DNA of 64,000 bases from contig CM030367.1 of the NCBI GenBank assembly GCA_017893485.1, positions 84,512,853 through 84,576,852 of the forward strand, written 5' to 3'. Position 1 is the first letter of the stretch. Each line of letters begins with the position of its first letter. The stretch is from Hemerocallis citrina (lineage: Eukaryota; Streptophyta; Magnoliopsida; Asparagales; Asphodelaceae). A program made the position numbers and the translations under genes. Below, in pieces: positions 12,201-24,068 of this stretch. The notes beneath the pieces were generated by a model that was not told the DNA's origin, made no database searches, and saw only the letters and a list, made by a program, of their open reading frames with translations.

Positions 12201-15057
12201 CTAGTAGCTTCAAAATTTCTGCTCTTACCACTTCCTTCATGTTGGGGTTGAGCCTTCTCTGTGCCTCTCTGCTAGGTTTTGCATTGTTTTCAAGTAGTAT
12301 TCTATGCATGTACTTGGATGGACTTATTCCCTTGATGTCTGCAATGGTCCATCCTATTGCACTCTTGTGTTCTCGTAATACCTTCATCAACTTATATTCT
12401 TCCTGTGCACTCAAGTTCGCAGCAATTATTACTGGTAGCGTCTGGTTCTCGCCTAAAAATGCATGCTTCAAATGGTCGGGCAACTGCTTAAGTTCTATGT
12501 CTGGAAGTTTCTGTACAGTCGACTGGGCCATGTCAGCAGTCGACTTGTTCTGGGTGTCTTGATTCGGTCGACTGGTTAGAATACCAGTCGACTTACCCTG
12601 TTCATCAGTCGCTTGATCTGTAGAAGAACAATTTTTATCAGACACCAATTTTTCAAATAAAGGTGCAGGCTTACCTGAATATGACTGTGGAGTTTCAAGG
12701 TGATGTACTGTCTCTGCAATCCTCCAGTCATCGTATTCCTGTTCAACATGAGATAAAGTTAGAGATTGAGTGATTGTGGCTTGAAGTGGTTCAACGCTAT
12801 GTACCTGAAATGTTTGATCAACAATCTCCTGCACCACATCAATATTATAGCATTCATGATCATCTTGTGGTAATTTTAGTGTATCAAACATTTTAAATTC
12901 CACCTTTTCTCCGTTTATCTTCATACTTATAATGCCCTTTTTAACACAAATTTTTATATCAGCTGTACTCATAAAGGGCCTACCTAATATGATCGGTAGA
13001 GATGATGACATTGAAGATTCTTCCATGTCCAACACAACAAAATCAGCAGGCAAAATAAAATCATTTACCTGAACTAGGACGTCTTCTAAAATACCTCTAG
13101 GTCTTTTTATGCTGCGATCAGCCAATTGCAAAGTGATGGATGTTGGCTTGAGTTCCCCCAATCCAAGCTTTTCGTAAATAGAATAAGGAAGAAGGTTGAT
13201 GCTTGCCCCCAAGTCTAGCAGTGCCTTTTCAAAGAAGTGCTCACCAACCTTGCAAGAAATGGTAAAACTACCTGGATCTTTCAGTTTAGGTGGTAATTTT
13301 CTTAATAATACCGCACTCACTTCTTCTGTCAAAGCCACATCCTCCTTAACCTGAAATGTTCTTTTGTGAGTACAACAGTCTTTCAAAAATTTGGCATAAG
13401 AAGGAATTTGTTTAATAGCATCGAGTAGGGGAATATTAATTTCTACCTTTTTGAGAGTTTCAAAGACGTCAAATAAATGTTGTTCTTTCTTTTTATTGAC
13501 TAACCTTTGAGGGAATGGTGGTGGAACTGTCCCTACTTTTTCACTTACCTTACTTGAACCCAAAGCTTTTGATGGTTGTGTATCTGGTTTATCTGTATGT
13601 GTTCCAACCATGTTATCAATTATCTTACCATTTCTTAGGGTTGTGACTGCTTGGAGCTGTTCTTGACCTCCAGGGTTTGGTATGGTTTGTGAAGGGAGTT
13701 CTCCTGCCTTTCGTTCGCTTAACTCTTTTGCAATCTGACCAATTTGTGTTTCTAACTTCTGAATTGCTTGTCCTTGTTGGTTGCTTGTTTGATGTTGTTG
13801 TTGGAGCAGTTGAAGAACGGTGGACTCAAAATCCAACTTCTTCTGTTCTGGGGCTGGTCGATCAAACCCACTTCCCATCTGAAAGTTTCGTGCATGTCCT
13901 TGTGCAATTTGATGCCCTTGATTATTTTGATTATTGCTCCATGAGAAGTTTGGATGATTCCTCCATCCTGGGTTATATGTGTTCGAGTATGGATTGTTCT
14001 TTGGTGGAAACACTCCTCGACCCACATAGTTCGCATGCTCCTGATCTGTGAAAGTAGACATGGGACATGTATCAGTTGTGTGATCTAAATGAGAACAAAT
14101 TGCACACATTTCATTTGTTTGATTTTTAACTCCACCCATCGTCGACATTGCATTAACAAGCATATCAATTTTCTTATTCATGTTTGCCATTTCTAATTGA
14201 ATGTTATTACTATTAGAGATTTCGTAAACTCCCTGTTTTTTCGAAGGGCCCCTTCTTGTTGAGAATTGTTGAGAGTTCTCGCTGAGTTCTTCAAAAAGTT
14301 CAATGACTTCTTCTCCACTTTTCCTCATCAAAATTCCATTGCAGGCTGCATCAACAATTGCCTTGTTAGTGTCATTTAAACCTTCATAAAAAGCTTGTAC
14401 CTGATCATCCTTAGGCAGATTGTGAGTAGGACACTTGAGAAGCTTGCTCTTGAAATCCTTCCATGCTTCGAAGAATAGATCTCCATCTTTTTGTTGGAAG
14501 AGTTGAATCTCCCTTTTTAGCTGTTTGGTTTTCTGGGCTGGAAAGAACTCTTTCAAAAATTTTGTTGCCAATTGCTCCCATGAATTAATTGATCCTGGTT
14601 CCAAAGAATTATACCACAACTTAGCATTAAGTTTTAAAGAAAAAGGAAACAAGATTAACCTGATTTGTTCAGCGGTAAGCCCTTGGATGCTTTGTGTCCT
14701 GCAAAGATCGAAAAAGTCTTGCAAGTGAAGATGAGGCTCTTCATCTGGTTCGCCACTAAAGTGGGGAACCATACTAAGTAAATGAGGAGATAGGTGCATG
14801 TTCCCTGTAGCATTAGGTTGAAAAGCAATGCAGGAAGGTTGCTCAATATTCTTAGGAGTGAATTTGTCCTGCATTGGCACTCGATTTTGTATTTCTTCAG
14901 CCATTGTTGTCTGTGAGATTGGTCTCTGTGCAGTCGACTGGGCCCGTACAGCAGTCGACTGGTTGGCTGAAACTAGCTTACCTAGTCTGTGCAAAGTGCG
15001 TTCTGTTTCTGCGTCAATAGGTAGTAGCTCTGGACGAAGTGATCGTCTACCGTGCAT
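12169..15057 (-). CDS. Athila Gag-protease
   Basis: A 962-codon open frame. The N-terminus ([13 protein letters not shown]) is followed by a linker with two in-frame decamer copies ([10 protein letters not shown]), a retrotransposon gag capsid region (about residues 95-270; [20 protein letters not shown]), one CCHC zinc knuckle ([14 protein letters not shown], about residue 318) and a Gln-rich stretch. The aspartic protease has the box [13 protein letters not shown], with DLG in place of DTG as is usual in Athila. A second decamer cluster (12516-12594) is translated after the protease ([10 protein letters not shown]). Gag packages the RNA and protease cuts the polyprotein. The frame is intact up to the pol junction, where an indel near 12185 breaks read-through. 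Confidence 0.9.
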   Translation of the reverse strand: MHGRRSLRPELLPIDAETERTLHRLGKLVSANQSTAVRAQSTAQRPISQTTMAEEIQNRVPMQDKFTPKNIEQPSCIAFQPNATGNMHLSPHLLSMVPHFSGEPDEEPHLHLQDFFDLCRTQSIQGLTAEQIRLILFPFSLKLNAKLWYNSLEPGSINSWEQLATKFLKEFFPAQKTKQLKREIQLFQQKDGDLFFEAWKDFKSKLLKCPTHNLPKDDQVQAFYEGLNDTNKAIVDAACNGILMRKSGEEVIELFEELSENSQQFSTRRGPSKKQGVYEISNSNNIQLEMANMNKKIDMLVNAMSTMGGVKNQTNEMCAICSHLDHTTDTCPMSTFTDQEHANYVGRGVFPPKNNPYSNTYNPGWRNHPNFSWSNNQNNQGHQIAQGHARNFQMGSGFDRPAPEQKKLDFESTVLQLLQQQHQTSNQQGQAIQKLETQIGQIAKELSERKAGELPSQTIPNPGGQEQLQAVTTLRNGKIIDNMVGTHTDKPDTQPSKALGSSKVSEKVGTVPPPFPQRLVNKKKEQHLFDVFETLKKVEINIPLLDAIKQIPSYAKFLKDCCTHKRTFQVKEDVALTEEVSAVLLRKLPPKLKDPGSFTISCKVGEHFFEKALLDLGASINLLPYSIYEKLGLGELKPTSITLQLADRSIKRPRGILEDVLVQVNDFILPADFVVLDMEESSMSSSLPIILGRPFMSTADIKICVKKGIISMKINGEKVEFKMFDTLKLPQDDHECYNIDVVQEIVDQTFQVHSVEPLQATITQSLTLSHVEQEYDDWRIAETVHHLETPQSYSGKPAPLFEKLVSDKNCSSTDQATDEQGKSTGILTSRPNQDTQNKSTADMAQSTVQKLPDIELKQLPDHLKHAFLGENQTLPVIIAANLSAQEEYKLMKVLREHKSAIGWTIADIKGISPSKYMHRILLENNAKPSREAQRRLNPNMKEVVRAEILKLLDVGIIYPYLR

Positions 15058-15152
15058 TCACCGAAGTCCTGTAACCTAAAAGAAAAATTATTAATAAAAG
15101 AAAAGAAAAACTAATAAAAATTCTACTGACTTGTAAGTTAAAATACTAAACA

Positions 15153-15171
15153 ATCCCCGGCAGCGGCGCCA
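15153..15171 (-). other. Primer binding site for tRNA-Asp (Athila)
   Basis: The plus strand reads atccccggcagcggcgcca, matching the 3' end of plant tRNA-Asp (ending CCCCGGCAACGGCGCCA) with one mismatch. On the element strand this is the TGGCGCCGCTGCCGGGGAT primer site, seven bases inside the 5' LTR. Confidence 0.88.
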
Positions 15172-15177
15172 AAAACT

Positions 15178-16849
15178 TGTTGTTGGTTTCTAGCTACCTA
15201 AATAAATAGACTAACTAGACACAAATTATAAAACCTCGCAAGTGCACGAATCGTTTATAGAATCGTAGTAATAGCAAGGGTCGATCCCACAGAGATTGTA
15301 GACTTCAACTTACTAATCAATAAAACTAATAATAAAAATGAATAAGAGTTGTTATAATATTCTAAAAGAACTAAAAGATTAAAACTAAGATGAGAGGTGT
15401 TGAATCACAAATATCTCTTGAATAGTTGGGTTGTTGATCTCCACCAATAGTTAGTAATGCTAAGTTGCCTTCTGAATTTACTTCTAATTACTCATGTTTG
15501 TTCACCTTGAGGGCATGGTATCTACTCCTTAAAGTATTGTTTCCCTAAGCCAAGAATTAGGCATGGTATCTACTCTAATTCGTTTCTTCCCCTAAGTATT
15601 TTAGCTGGTATCTACTAAGTTATACTTAACAAAAGCATAAGAACAGTGGAAACGAACAAACACTTAAAGTTCTAGAAATTGGTATCAGATCTAGATCCTT
15701 TAAGTTGATTGAACCAAGAATCCTAAAGATTCCCTTGTTACAAATTACGAGCACGAGATACGGATCGTCTCAATATGCTCATATAACAGATTCAGATTTC
15801 TAACTCACAAACTTGATAATATCAGATTCTGTATGGCAGTCGACTGGCTCTCACCTTCAGTCGACTGTACTTATAACTCCTGAACAAGTTTGACTGTTAT
15901 CAATCTATATCAATTCAATTAGATTCAATCAATAAGTAAAATAGAAGGATTCAAAAGAACATAGCACTACATAACTACGGCTTCGATCTACCCAACTATG
16001 AAATTAGTTCCACATAATAATACTTTTATTGCTTAACAAGTTCAAATACATGATCAACATCACAGAATAAAGAGAGAAGAAATAAACTAATGGATTCCGG
16101 CAATAGAGTCAACTGGCTGTCACACAGTCGACTGCCTTCGAGTACTGGTTCTCCTCTTCCCCTTCTTCGATGATGATGGAATGAAGCACTGGTTGATGAC
16201 TTGATGGTTGGGAATTCTAAGATTAAGTTGCGTCCAAGAGATAGATGCCTCCTGCTATAGATGATCTTTTCTGATATTTATAGAGTACCGCTGAGAATTA
16301 GGGTTTCCCCCTTTTTAGGGAAAAATCTTCTTGATTTGATGATTTATGTCTTTCTCTTTTCTTCTTTCCTTCCTTATCTGTTCACCACGTGCTTTTGCCA
16401 ATTTCCAGTCTCTAGATTTGATTCGTTGCATAAGATCTAGATTTAAATAGATTTGAAATTAGATTTGGGTGAATCTTCGAATATTTTATCTGTTTACTCC
16501 GCTGCAGACCAGTCGACTTATCTTCGAACCAGTCGACTGAGTCGAGACTCCTGAAGATTTCATAATTGTTCAGACCAGTCGACTGTCTTTTGGGAGTGAG
16601 TCGACTGTGTCGAGAGTTGTGGAAAATCAGCTTCTCTTGTCCAGTCGCCTGTGTTGGGGAACCAGTCGACTGATCCTCTGCAGTTTGCTGTGTATTGTCC
16701 TTGAAGTCCTAAATCTGCTTCGTTTTTCTGTTATAAGCTGTTTCCTATGGAAAAGAGAAAATAGGAGTTAAATACCATATATAGAGCTTTTAAATGTCTA
16801 ATTATAACAAGATTATTGCTCTAGAAAGTGAATAATATTGTGTTCATCA
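15178..16849 (-). repeat. 5' LTR of the Athila-type element
   Basis: Near-identical partner of 6863-8534. The minus strand holds the promoter of the element by position. At about 16110-16132 this copy keeps cagtcgactg where the other LTR has cagtcaactg, consistent with CpG decay at this motif. Confidence 0.92.
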
Positions 16850-16854
16850 TCTTC

Positions 16855-17081
16855 ACCTGACGGCGTTGCCACCGACAATACCTTGCCTGGAAACAACTTA
16901 GGCTCCACACCTAAGATCTTTGCAAATTTTGGCGATACAAAAGTATGCGATGAACCAGTATCAAATAAAACATTTGCCTTTATTCCATTAATTAAAACAA
17001 TTCCTGTTCTAAGAAGAGTGATACTCAATCTCCAATTGTTCTCAAATAAAGGTTTTACTTATTACATTGATTAAAATAAAA
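16855..17081 (-). pseudogene. N-terminal half of the Tekay protease, separated by the Athila insertion
   Basis: Minus-strand frame with GIKANVLFDTGSSHTFVSPKFA; DTGSS is the aspartic protease active site. The frame runs to the tcttc duplication and continues on the far side of Athila at 6857 (MIADRYYEGCDIEIGGR and on), which shows exactly where the nested insertion landed. Confidence 0.85.
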
Positions 17082-18171
17082 TCAAAACTCTTGCATACCC
17101 TGTATTACATCTTCCGAGTTACCAGCGTCCTCCTCGGTTAATGCAAATACTCGCACTTGCCTCTGGAATTTGCTTCCACCTGAACCATCCTTCCTCAATT
17201 GTGGACAATAGGGCTTGGAATGTCCTGCCTGCCCACACTGGGAACAAATCTGCTTCGCCAACTTCGGACACGCTGACCTGTAATGTCCTGCCTCCTTGCA
17301 GTAATAACAAGTCACTCCCTGAGTTGCAGGTGCCTTCTGCACCGGATCACTGAACTTGATCTGCTTCGCAGGGGAATCCCTTCCCACTCTGACCTGATGC
17401 TGGGCTCTTGTTCCTGTTCCATGTATCTTGCCTCTTCTGGAACTAGTCCATGTCCTCCTCAGTCATAGCTGCTCTTCTAACCAGCTTGTCGAACCTTCTG
17501 ATGCCCAACGGGATCATCCTCGACCTCAAGTTTGGCCTCAAGCCCTTCTCAAACTTTTTGGCCTTCTTCGCCTCGTCAACGACCAACTCTGGTGCATACC
17601 TCGAAAGCTGAGCAAACTTAGTCTCATACTCCCGCACGGTCATGCTACCCTGCTGAAGGTTCAGGAACTCGGTCGCCTTCTTCTCCTGAACATCTAGGGA
17701 AAAGAAGCGATCCCTGAATTCCTCCAGAAAAGCTTCCCAAGTCATCGGCTGGTCTTCCAAAGTCCTCTTCAGCGATTCCCACCAGACACCAGCGTCCTTT
17801 TCCAGCTGCATCGTAGCCAACTTCACCTTGCTGGCTACCGGAGTTTCCGATACCTCGAAGATTGTCTCTATCCTCCTAATCCAATCATCAACTGCAGTTG
17901 GATCAGACTGCCCCTAAAAAACTGGTGGCCTCATCCTCTTAAAGGACTCGATCTGCTTGATAGGATCGGCGTTAACCAATCCCTGTCCAGCTCCATGATT
18001 CTGCTGCTGGTTCTGCTGTTGATTCTGACTTTGCGCCAAATTAAATGCCATTAGCGCATTCAGAGTCTGATACACCTTGGCGAATTCAGCCTCAAGATCG
18101 ATTCCAGTTCCTCGAGAAATACCAGATCCATCCTCATTGTTACCACCATTCCTGGGCCTGGGTGCAACCAT
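17082..18171 (-). pseudogene. Tekay Gag with two zinc knuckles (frame broken)
   Basis: Starts at ATG 18171 (MVAPRPRNGG), followed by a Gln-rich N-terminal segment. The retrotransposon gag capsid region lies in 17443-17826 (LEKDAGVWWESLKRTL, then FFSLDVQEKKATEFLNLQQG). Two CCHC knuckles are at 17082-17387 (CYYCKEAGHYRSAC and CSQCGQAGHSKPYC). Stops or shifts separate these pieces, for example around 17913 and 17443. The knuckles bind the element RNA in working copies. Confidence 0.88.
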
Positions 18172-18389
18172 TCTGAATACTGCAAAACGAGGGAAAAGTT
18201 AGAGCATCACACACCATTCAAACTCACATCAATATCCTTTGGCAAAACTTCAATTGTATCCCAAAGGTAAAACATCATGTTTCAGTTCTATGTGATACTC
18301 ACTATTTAATGTCCACACCAAGGTACTCACACTCTAGTATCCACACCTAGGTTATTTTTATGCCATGTTTATTATTACTATTGAAGCAT

Positions 18390-18401
18390 GCTCTGATACC
18401 A
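18390..18401 (-). other. Primer binding site for initiator tRNA-Met (Tekay)
   Basis: The minus strand reads tggtatcagagc, complementary to the 3' end of initiator tRNA-Met, five bases inside the 5' LTR edge at 18407. This is the usual primer for chromoviruses. Confidence 0.9.
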
Positions 18402-18406
18402 ATCTC

Positions 18407-21330
18407 TGTAGCGCCCCGAATTTCTAATATAATAACTTAGAAAATACGTGGCGCAATCCCAGCATCCACTTCAATGTAACATTAAACACAACCAACTCCA
18501 CTAAAATTTTCAATTTTTATTACCACAATCTCCTACATAGCACAGCGGAATTTAAAAACATCTCAAATCAAAATTTTCTTTTATTCACAACACAGTCTTT
18601 TTACAACACTGTTTTGCAAATTTACACAAAACTCTAATAAATCAATTTATCTCAAAACTATCTCAAGCATCCAAACCTCCAATCTCTAAGCAACAACCTG
18701 CAACACATGAGGCTAGAGATGATCCCTAATCCCCCAAAACTAAAGGGGTCAGCCATAAATGGTGTGAGTGACATAAAACAACAAACAACATAAATGAACA
18801 TTAGTCATGAATCCTTAAACAACAGGTAGTAAACATGAATACATAAAATACGATGTAGTAAGGAAAAGTAAACAATAAGTGAGACTAAACCAAGTGTCAT
18901 GTGTAGAAAACAGGAAATTCACATGCATGAAAACCAAGTCAAGAAATCATAAATTCTATATGCGGACTCTCTAATGCGTACTTGTCGAAGTCTATGCATC
19001 CCACTCTACATAGGTTCGGTGCAAGCCCTTAACGTCTTCACTTCATAGGGTTCAATCCCCCGCTATGCAACTAATCCTGTCACGATGACTACTATGAGAT
19101 AAAGATAAACTGTGAGTATTAGCCCATGCCCCGATAATTCCGGAGATAGATCCCACACCTCAGGTATTTTACCTGGATAATTCCGGAGATCATCCCACAC
19201 CGAAAGCAATGACCTCATCACACGAATACCACATGTGCGTCGCCTCGACCCCGATAATTCCGGAGATCATTCCCACACCACAAGTAATTACCGTGATAAT
19301 TCCGGAGATATATCCCACACCACAAGTAATCTACCGTGATAATTCCGGGGATTAAATCCCACACCGAAAGCCATACTGAGGTACTTGACCCATGTTCCTG
19401 TTCATCATATCACCACTAGTGCCTGTCCTTATTATTTTTGGGTTACTTAATTACTCAACGAGTCTCCTAGAGTTGGTGTACCCTACCGGACTTAACTCAA
19501 AACTAAACAACTGAAATGCCTCAACAGGCCTCAACAAAATAACTCAACGCCGGTATACTAGGGTCACACGTATCCTCTAGAGACTCAAACTCAAATGTCT
19601 AAACCAACTTTCCACCATAAATAGCTCAACTGAATATCTTAAAATCATATGTTTAACAGAAGACAAAGTATAGACTAAAATATTTGAAGACTAATCATTC
19701 GGAAGAACATTCAAGTTTATGAAAACTCATCAGTACCAGTCGACTTATTACTGTAGTAAGTCGACTGTCCAGAGGGAAAAATATCCATGATTTTAAGAAA
19801 ATAAGTTAAGTAATATAAGTTGACTTATAAAAGTCATAAGTTGACTTACCAGATCCTAAGTTGACTTATAAAAACATAAGTCGACTTACCAGATCATAAG
19901 TTGACTTATAAAAACATAAGTCGACTTACCAGAGTGAAATTCCAGAAATCTTTAAGAAAATATTCTAAGTGTTATAAGTCGACTTGCAAAGTCATAAGTC
20001 GACTTAAAAGAGAATATAAGTCAACTTAAAAGGTCATAAGTCGACTTAAAAGAGAATATAAGTCAACTTAAAAGGTCATAAGTCGACTTACCAGAGAAAA
20101 ATCTACGATAACTTTGAAAAATAAATTCTAAGTGTACCAGTCGACTGAAAAGGGTCTAAGTCGACTGTCCAGAACGGATTTTCAAGAAAACTAAAGATCT
20201 AGCAGCTGGGTCGTACCAGTCGACTGAAAAGTCTACCAGTCGACTGTCGACCTACAGTTTGCATAATTTAGGTCTGTACACAATAATCAAATTTGAGTTT
20301 TTCTAAAGATTCATTGTTTATGAAAATAATTCTTATTCAGGTAAAAATTACAATCTCAAAGTATCCTCAGATTGGGTACATTACTCAAAACAACCCATGT
20401 CTCAAAACTCAAGTTCTCATGTTCTAAATTCCTAATTTTTCCATTAGGGTTTCTCAATACTGAATTTCTTTCACAACTCAAAACCAAAATCTGATTTGTA
20501 AACACAAGATCCAGATGCTCACCCATCCGATCATAACCATACTCAAATCTTAAACATGCTTTCTAGCAATACAATTTTATGAACCAAGATTTACTCAACA
20601 TTCTTAGATTTCACATACATGGTACAAACAACAACCTTTGCATCGTTCTCATGCAAAATACTAAATAACTTACATGCCAAACAAACAACACAACAATCGT
20701 TCACATAAAATATACATAAAGCAAAACAACATGTCACTCACCTTAAATGAAGAAATCCCTTGACAAGAAGTCCCTTCCTTTGTGAGATCCAAAATCCTCT
20801 CCCAAGTTCTCCAATAAAATAATAAGCTTTATGTTTTTGCAGCAAAAGACGGCTGCGAATTTCCTTTTAAATATCCGGGAAGGAGTTTAGGGTTTTACCC
20901 ACTTTGCAAAATAATCCCTTCAAAATACAACTTTATATATATAGCTCTATTCTTGAAAATTCAATAAAATTCATTTAAATTAGGATTTAAAAGTAAAATA
21001 TAATCCTAAATCTCAACCGGTACTGTTCAAAACGTCCAGAAAGTACATTTTACATTTTAACCCCTAAAAATGACAAATTTGCAAAAAGGTCATTCTTTTC
21101 TCAAAATTTGCAAATAGTTCCAATTAATTTCAGAAAAATCTGGAAAAATACTAAATAAATTCCAAATATTAAATAATGATTTTTCATGAGGAAAACTTGA
21201 CTTTCAAACTTTTCAAGAAAGTATTTGCACGTGTTTTGCACGTGTAAAAAGATAAATTTTTCTGAAAATGTTCATAAATTCTCCAAAAATCATTTTAGTC
21301 ATTTATAAACCTTTAAAAATAATATTTTAA
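18407..21330 (-). repeat. 5' LTR of the Tekay-type element, outer end truncated
   Basis: Matches 554-3496 but stops at aatattttaa (21330), where the partner LTR continues for about 18 more bases to tctaca. It keeps the standard orientation of the block inverted in the other LTR (18888-19324) and has an extra 42-bp duplicate inside the decamer array near 20040-20082. Sequence from 21331 shows no relation to the gene fragment at 1-553, so a deletion or rearrangement followed integration. Confidence 0.9.
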
Positions 21331-21466
21331 TGAAGGGTATGAATGTGTGGCATGAAAATTATAATTTATTAGTCATGCAAATTACATTTTTAACCCTATA
21401 TATTTTTTTAGACTTTTATGTTTATAGGGGGCATGAAAGTAAAAAGCCGCAAAAATTGGGCTTTGC
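21331..21466. other. Junction sequence between truncated LTR and viral insert
   Basis: AT-rich sequence ending in ttgcttaataatagtatagat. Nothing coding is seen. It does not belong to the LTR or recognisably to the viral open frames. Confidence 0.4.
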
Positions 21467-22506
21467 TTAATAATAGTATAGATTTATCCTTTTTGGACAA
21501 GTCCTACTCATATGCTTTGGGGTACCGCTTGTAAAACATTCTAGCCTATTCTTATATAATCTGTTTGGTTTGAATTTTCTTACATGCTTTTGTGGATCTA
21601 AATATAGCTTTCTTCTATTGGATTTTCTTAAATAATATTTTTTCTTGTTATAGTAATTTTGTTTCTGATAAGTATTTTTATATTGTCTTGGTTCTTTGTC
21701 ATTTATACCATATGTTTGGACTATATATATTTCTTTACAGAAACTGTTATCTGAGTTTTTTAGTTGTTTCTGTATCTGTATTGCAGTACATTTTTCTTTT
21801 AGAATTTTTAATACATGTTGGACACGATGACCTATTGGCCAAAGTCTATTTGGTTCTGCTTTTACTCCTGATTCATTCTTCCATCGTTCTGCAATTTCTA
21901 ATCCTAAGGCTCCGGGTAATTTCCTAAATAACTTTTCTCCTAACTCTTGGTTAAAGGCGTTCCCGGAAATACAGACATAATAATAATAATAATTAAGGAA
22001 TTTCTTTATGTATTTCCATTTGTAGATACTTAATTGTTCTAAACTTCTAATTGCATCTATTTGCACTCCTAGGTGGCCCGAATTGGGATCTTGTCCAGTG
22101 ACCAGACTCTGGATTTTGTTTACAAAATTATATGGGTTTGCGCCGAATGAAAGTAGCCCATTGTAGTCATTAGCATTTATTTCTTTATAAGATTCCTACA
22201 AATCTCGTGTACTTTCTCCGAGGAATGTTTCTAAATATCTATACATTTCTACTGCATCCATTTCTAGGGTTGATCTATAATAATCTCCTACTAAGGTATA
22301 TTTCCATACGTCGATTATGTTAGACCAATTTTGAGGGTCATGTGCTGGTAAATTTAAGATCTGGGTTTAAGCTTTGGTTTGGAACCTAATGGGTTGCTCT
22401 AATGGTTGTCTTTTACCCTTTGCTCTAAATTTATCTTCTGATTCATTGTAGGAAGAATAAGGGGCTCTAGGTATATTACCAGATGAATAGTGTTTAATTC
22501 CTAATC
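21467..22506 (-). pseudogene. Caulimovirid coat protein region, interrupted
   Basis: The 3' part (21467-22066) is open and ends with a very basic, Tyr/Lys/Asn-rich tail and a CCHC-type zinc knuckle, the signature of caulimovirid coat proteins. Upstream, 22067-22506 continues similar protein but with stops (for example near 22197 and 22366). It lies downstream of the movement protein frame, as expected for one polyprotein. Confidence 0.75.
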
Positions 22507-23769
22507 CTACAGTCCTGTGAAATGGAGATGGCGAAGTTGCTGTACTTCTTCTGTATCTGCTAAATCCCTTTGGTATGAAATATCAGTGACGTGAGTTAAT
22601 TGGTCATTTATTGCTTCTTGTTCGTTTATTAGTTTTCCAATTCGAATATTTCTTTCATGGTCATAATATAAGTATTCTTCTGCAGTGATGGCCTTGTTTC
22701 GATAGTGAGCATCTTCTAATTCAAACAATTCTTTTTTGTTTAAATTTGTTATTTCTATTTCTTTGGGATGTAGTATTTTATCTGTTTCAAGTACCAAAGT
22801 TTCAATGTATTCTATGTGAACTAAATCTGTATCTAAGTCCATTTCGATGTTACTAATATTCCTATTGACTTGGGGAACATAATCTGTAAATCTGACACTA
22901 GTTTTTCCTTTAGCATTAGTATATATTAGGGAGTCTTGTGGTACGATGGTTGTTATTGGGTCTATAAACCTATCTAAATTCCAATCTAACCCTTCTAGTC
23001 TTGTTGAGTCATACTCTAATGGTTTAACCATTTTAATCCCTTTACTACTTAGTGAATCAACTACTTCTTTTATATTTATTTTATATTTTACTTTAGAGTT
23101 GGTTGTTATCCTTCCTAGGAATGCTATATGCACTAATAAGTTGTCACCTGTATTTACTTCTTCATACCCTTTGGTTTGTATACCTATATGTATATGTTTA
23201 CTAATGTCTTTTATGGTTATCATGAAATTTGGGCTGCAGTAAAATATTCCTGAATTACTATTCATATCTACTTCTATGCTTGCTATCATCCCCTTTGTCA
23301 TATTATTCCACCTATCATCATATAGTGTTATTAAAACTTTACAACCTAAATTTTTTCTCATTAATCCTTTAATACCAATGATTATTAGTCCTATATGCTT
23401 AAATTTATAATTGTTTCTAGCTTGCCTTAGTTCACTACTTGCAGCCTGGCTAATCAAAGGTAGACTTATCGTTTGGTTTCCAAGACAGCTTACTGCTTGT
23501 TCTCTATTATGCCTAAAGAATTCTATTCTAAACTCAAATCTTCCTGTTTGGTACAATGTTCTAGGATTGAGTATGGTTAATCCTTCTCTTTGAAATCTGT
23601 CATAGTCTTGTTCTGGATCTATTAATTCATCTAATTGAACTTCATGATTATTAGCATGTCTGCTAAATAGTCTCTCTAGTAAAGGTTTTGAACTACTGAC
23701 TGAAGGTCTGCTGGTTGAACCTTGTTCTGTAGATCTAAGAGTTCTAGAGGGTTCTATAAAAGTCTGCAT
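22507..23769 (-). CDS. Caulimovirid movement protein (endogenous copy)
   Basis: A 420-codon open frame starting at ATG 23769, 12 bp after the stop of the upstream small ORF; tight packing is normal for these viruses. The central 200 residues show the 30K-type movement protein pattern (a hydrophobic core with IGLIIIGIKGL and a following LDW region). In a virus this protein forms tubules at plasmodesmata for cell-to-cell spread. The frame is unbroken here although the neighbouring coat region is not, which could be chance in a fairly recent fragment. Confidence 0.75.
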   Translation of the reverse strand: MQTFIEPSRTLRSTEQGSTSRPSVSSSKPLLERLFSRHANNHEVQLDELIDPEQDYDRFQREGLTILNPRTLYQTGRFEFRIEFFRHNREQAVSCLGNQTISLPLISQAASSELRQARNNYKFKHIGLIIIGIKGLMRKNLGCKVLITLYDDRWNNMTKGMIASIEVDMNSNSGIFYCSPNFMITIKDISKHIHIGIQTKGYEEVNTGDNLLVHIAFLGRITTNSKVKYKINIKEVVDSLSSKGIKMVKPLEYDSTRLEGLDWNLDRFIDPITTIVPQDSLIYTNAKGKTSVRFTDYVPQVNRNISNIEMDLDTDLVHIEYIETLVLETDKILHPKEIEITNLNKKELFELEDAHYRNKAITAEEYLYYDHERNIRIGKLINEQEAINDQLTHVTDISYQRDLADTEEVQQLRHLHFTGL

Positions 23770-23780
23770 AGTTTTATTAT

Positions 23781-24068
23781 TTATTCTATTTTTTGAGTGG
23801 GAAACTGAAATTCTGGTCTAGGTTTTCTAGTTATTTTTTCTTTACCTGTGGGTTCTAAGGATATTTTTGATATATTATTTGTTAACTTAATTATTTCTTC
23901 TTGAATTCCCGTGGTAGTAGGCTTTTGAATATTGTCTAATTTTTTATGAAGCCCTACTAATAATTTAATAATAATTTTATTTTGTTTGACTACTAACCGA
24001 TCAGAGTGGACTTCTGGAGTGCAACTTTCTATTTCTTGTAATATTTTGCTATAATTAAAATCTGTCAT
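23781..24068 (-). CDS. Small viral ORF, possibly virion-associated protein
   Basis: 95 codons, starting MTDFNYSKIL, with a helical, coiled-coil-like middle and a basic Pro-rich C-terminus. By position ahead of the polyprotein, size and basic tail it resembles the virion-associated protein of badnavirus-like genomes. Identification rests mainly on context. Confidence 0.5.
   Translation of the reverse strand: MTDFNYSKILQEIESCTPEVHSDRLVVKQNKIIIKLLVGLHKKLDNIQKPTTTGIQEEIIKLTNNISKISLEPTGKEKITRKPRPEFQFPTQKIE

Larger units (their letters stand above)
6863..16849 (-). mobile_element. Athila-type Ty3-gypsy retrotransposon nested in the Tekay protease gene
   Basis: A 9987-bp element with 1672-bp LTRs at both ends and a 5-bp target duplication, tcttc, at 6858-6862 and 16850-16854. 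Outside the duplication the Tekay protease reading frame resumes. The order from the right is LTR, tRNA-Asp primer site, gag-protease, RT-RNase H-integrase, non-coding 3' region, LTR. The RT box FMDDFSVFG and protease box LLDLGAS are typical of Athila. The LTRs differ at only a modest number of sites, and pol has just two evident frameshifts, so it is a young insertion. Confidence 0.93.
554..21330 (-). mobile_element. Tekay/Del-type Ty3-gypsy chromovirus, nested host of an Athila element
   Basis: The element reads right to left: 5' LTR at 18407-21330, PBS, gag, protease, reverse transcriptase, RNase H, integrase with chromodomain, polypurine tract, 3' LTR at 554-3496. The LTR begins TGTAGA and ends GCTACA in element sense. 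Lineage is inferred from the chromodomain-like C-terminus of integrase (VLWRNQQFENATWEPED), the RT active site [11 protein letters not shown] and the iMet primer site. The copy is dead: pol is broken by stops and an Athila element sits in protease. The outer edge of the 5' LTR is missing about 18 bp, so no target duplication can be read. Confidence 0.9.
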
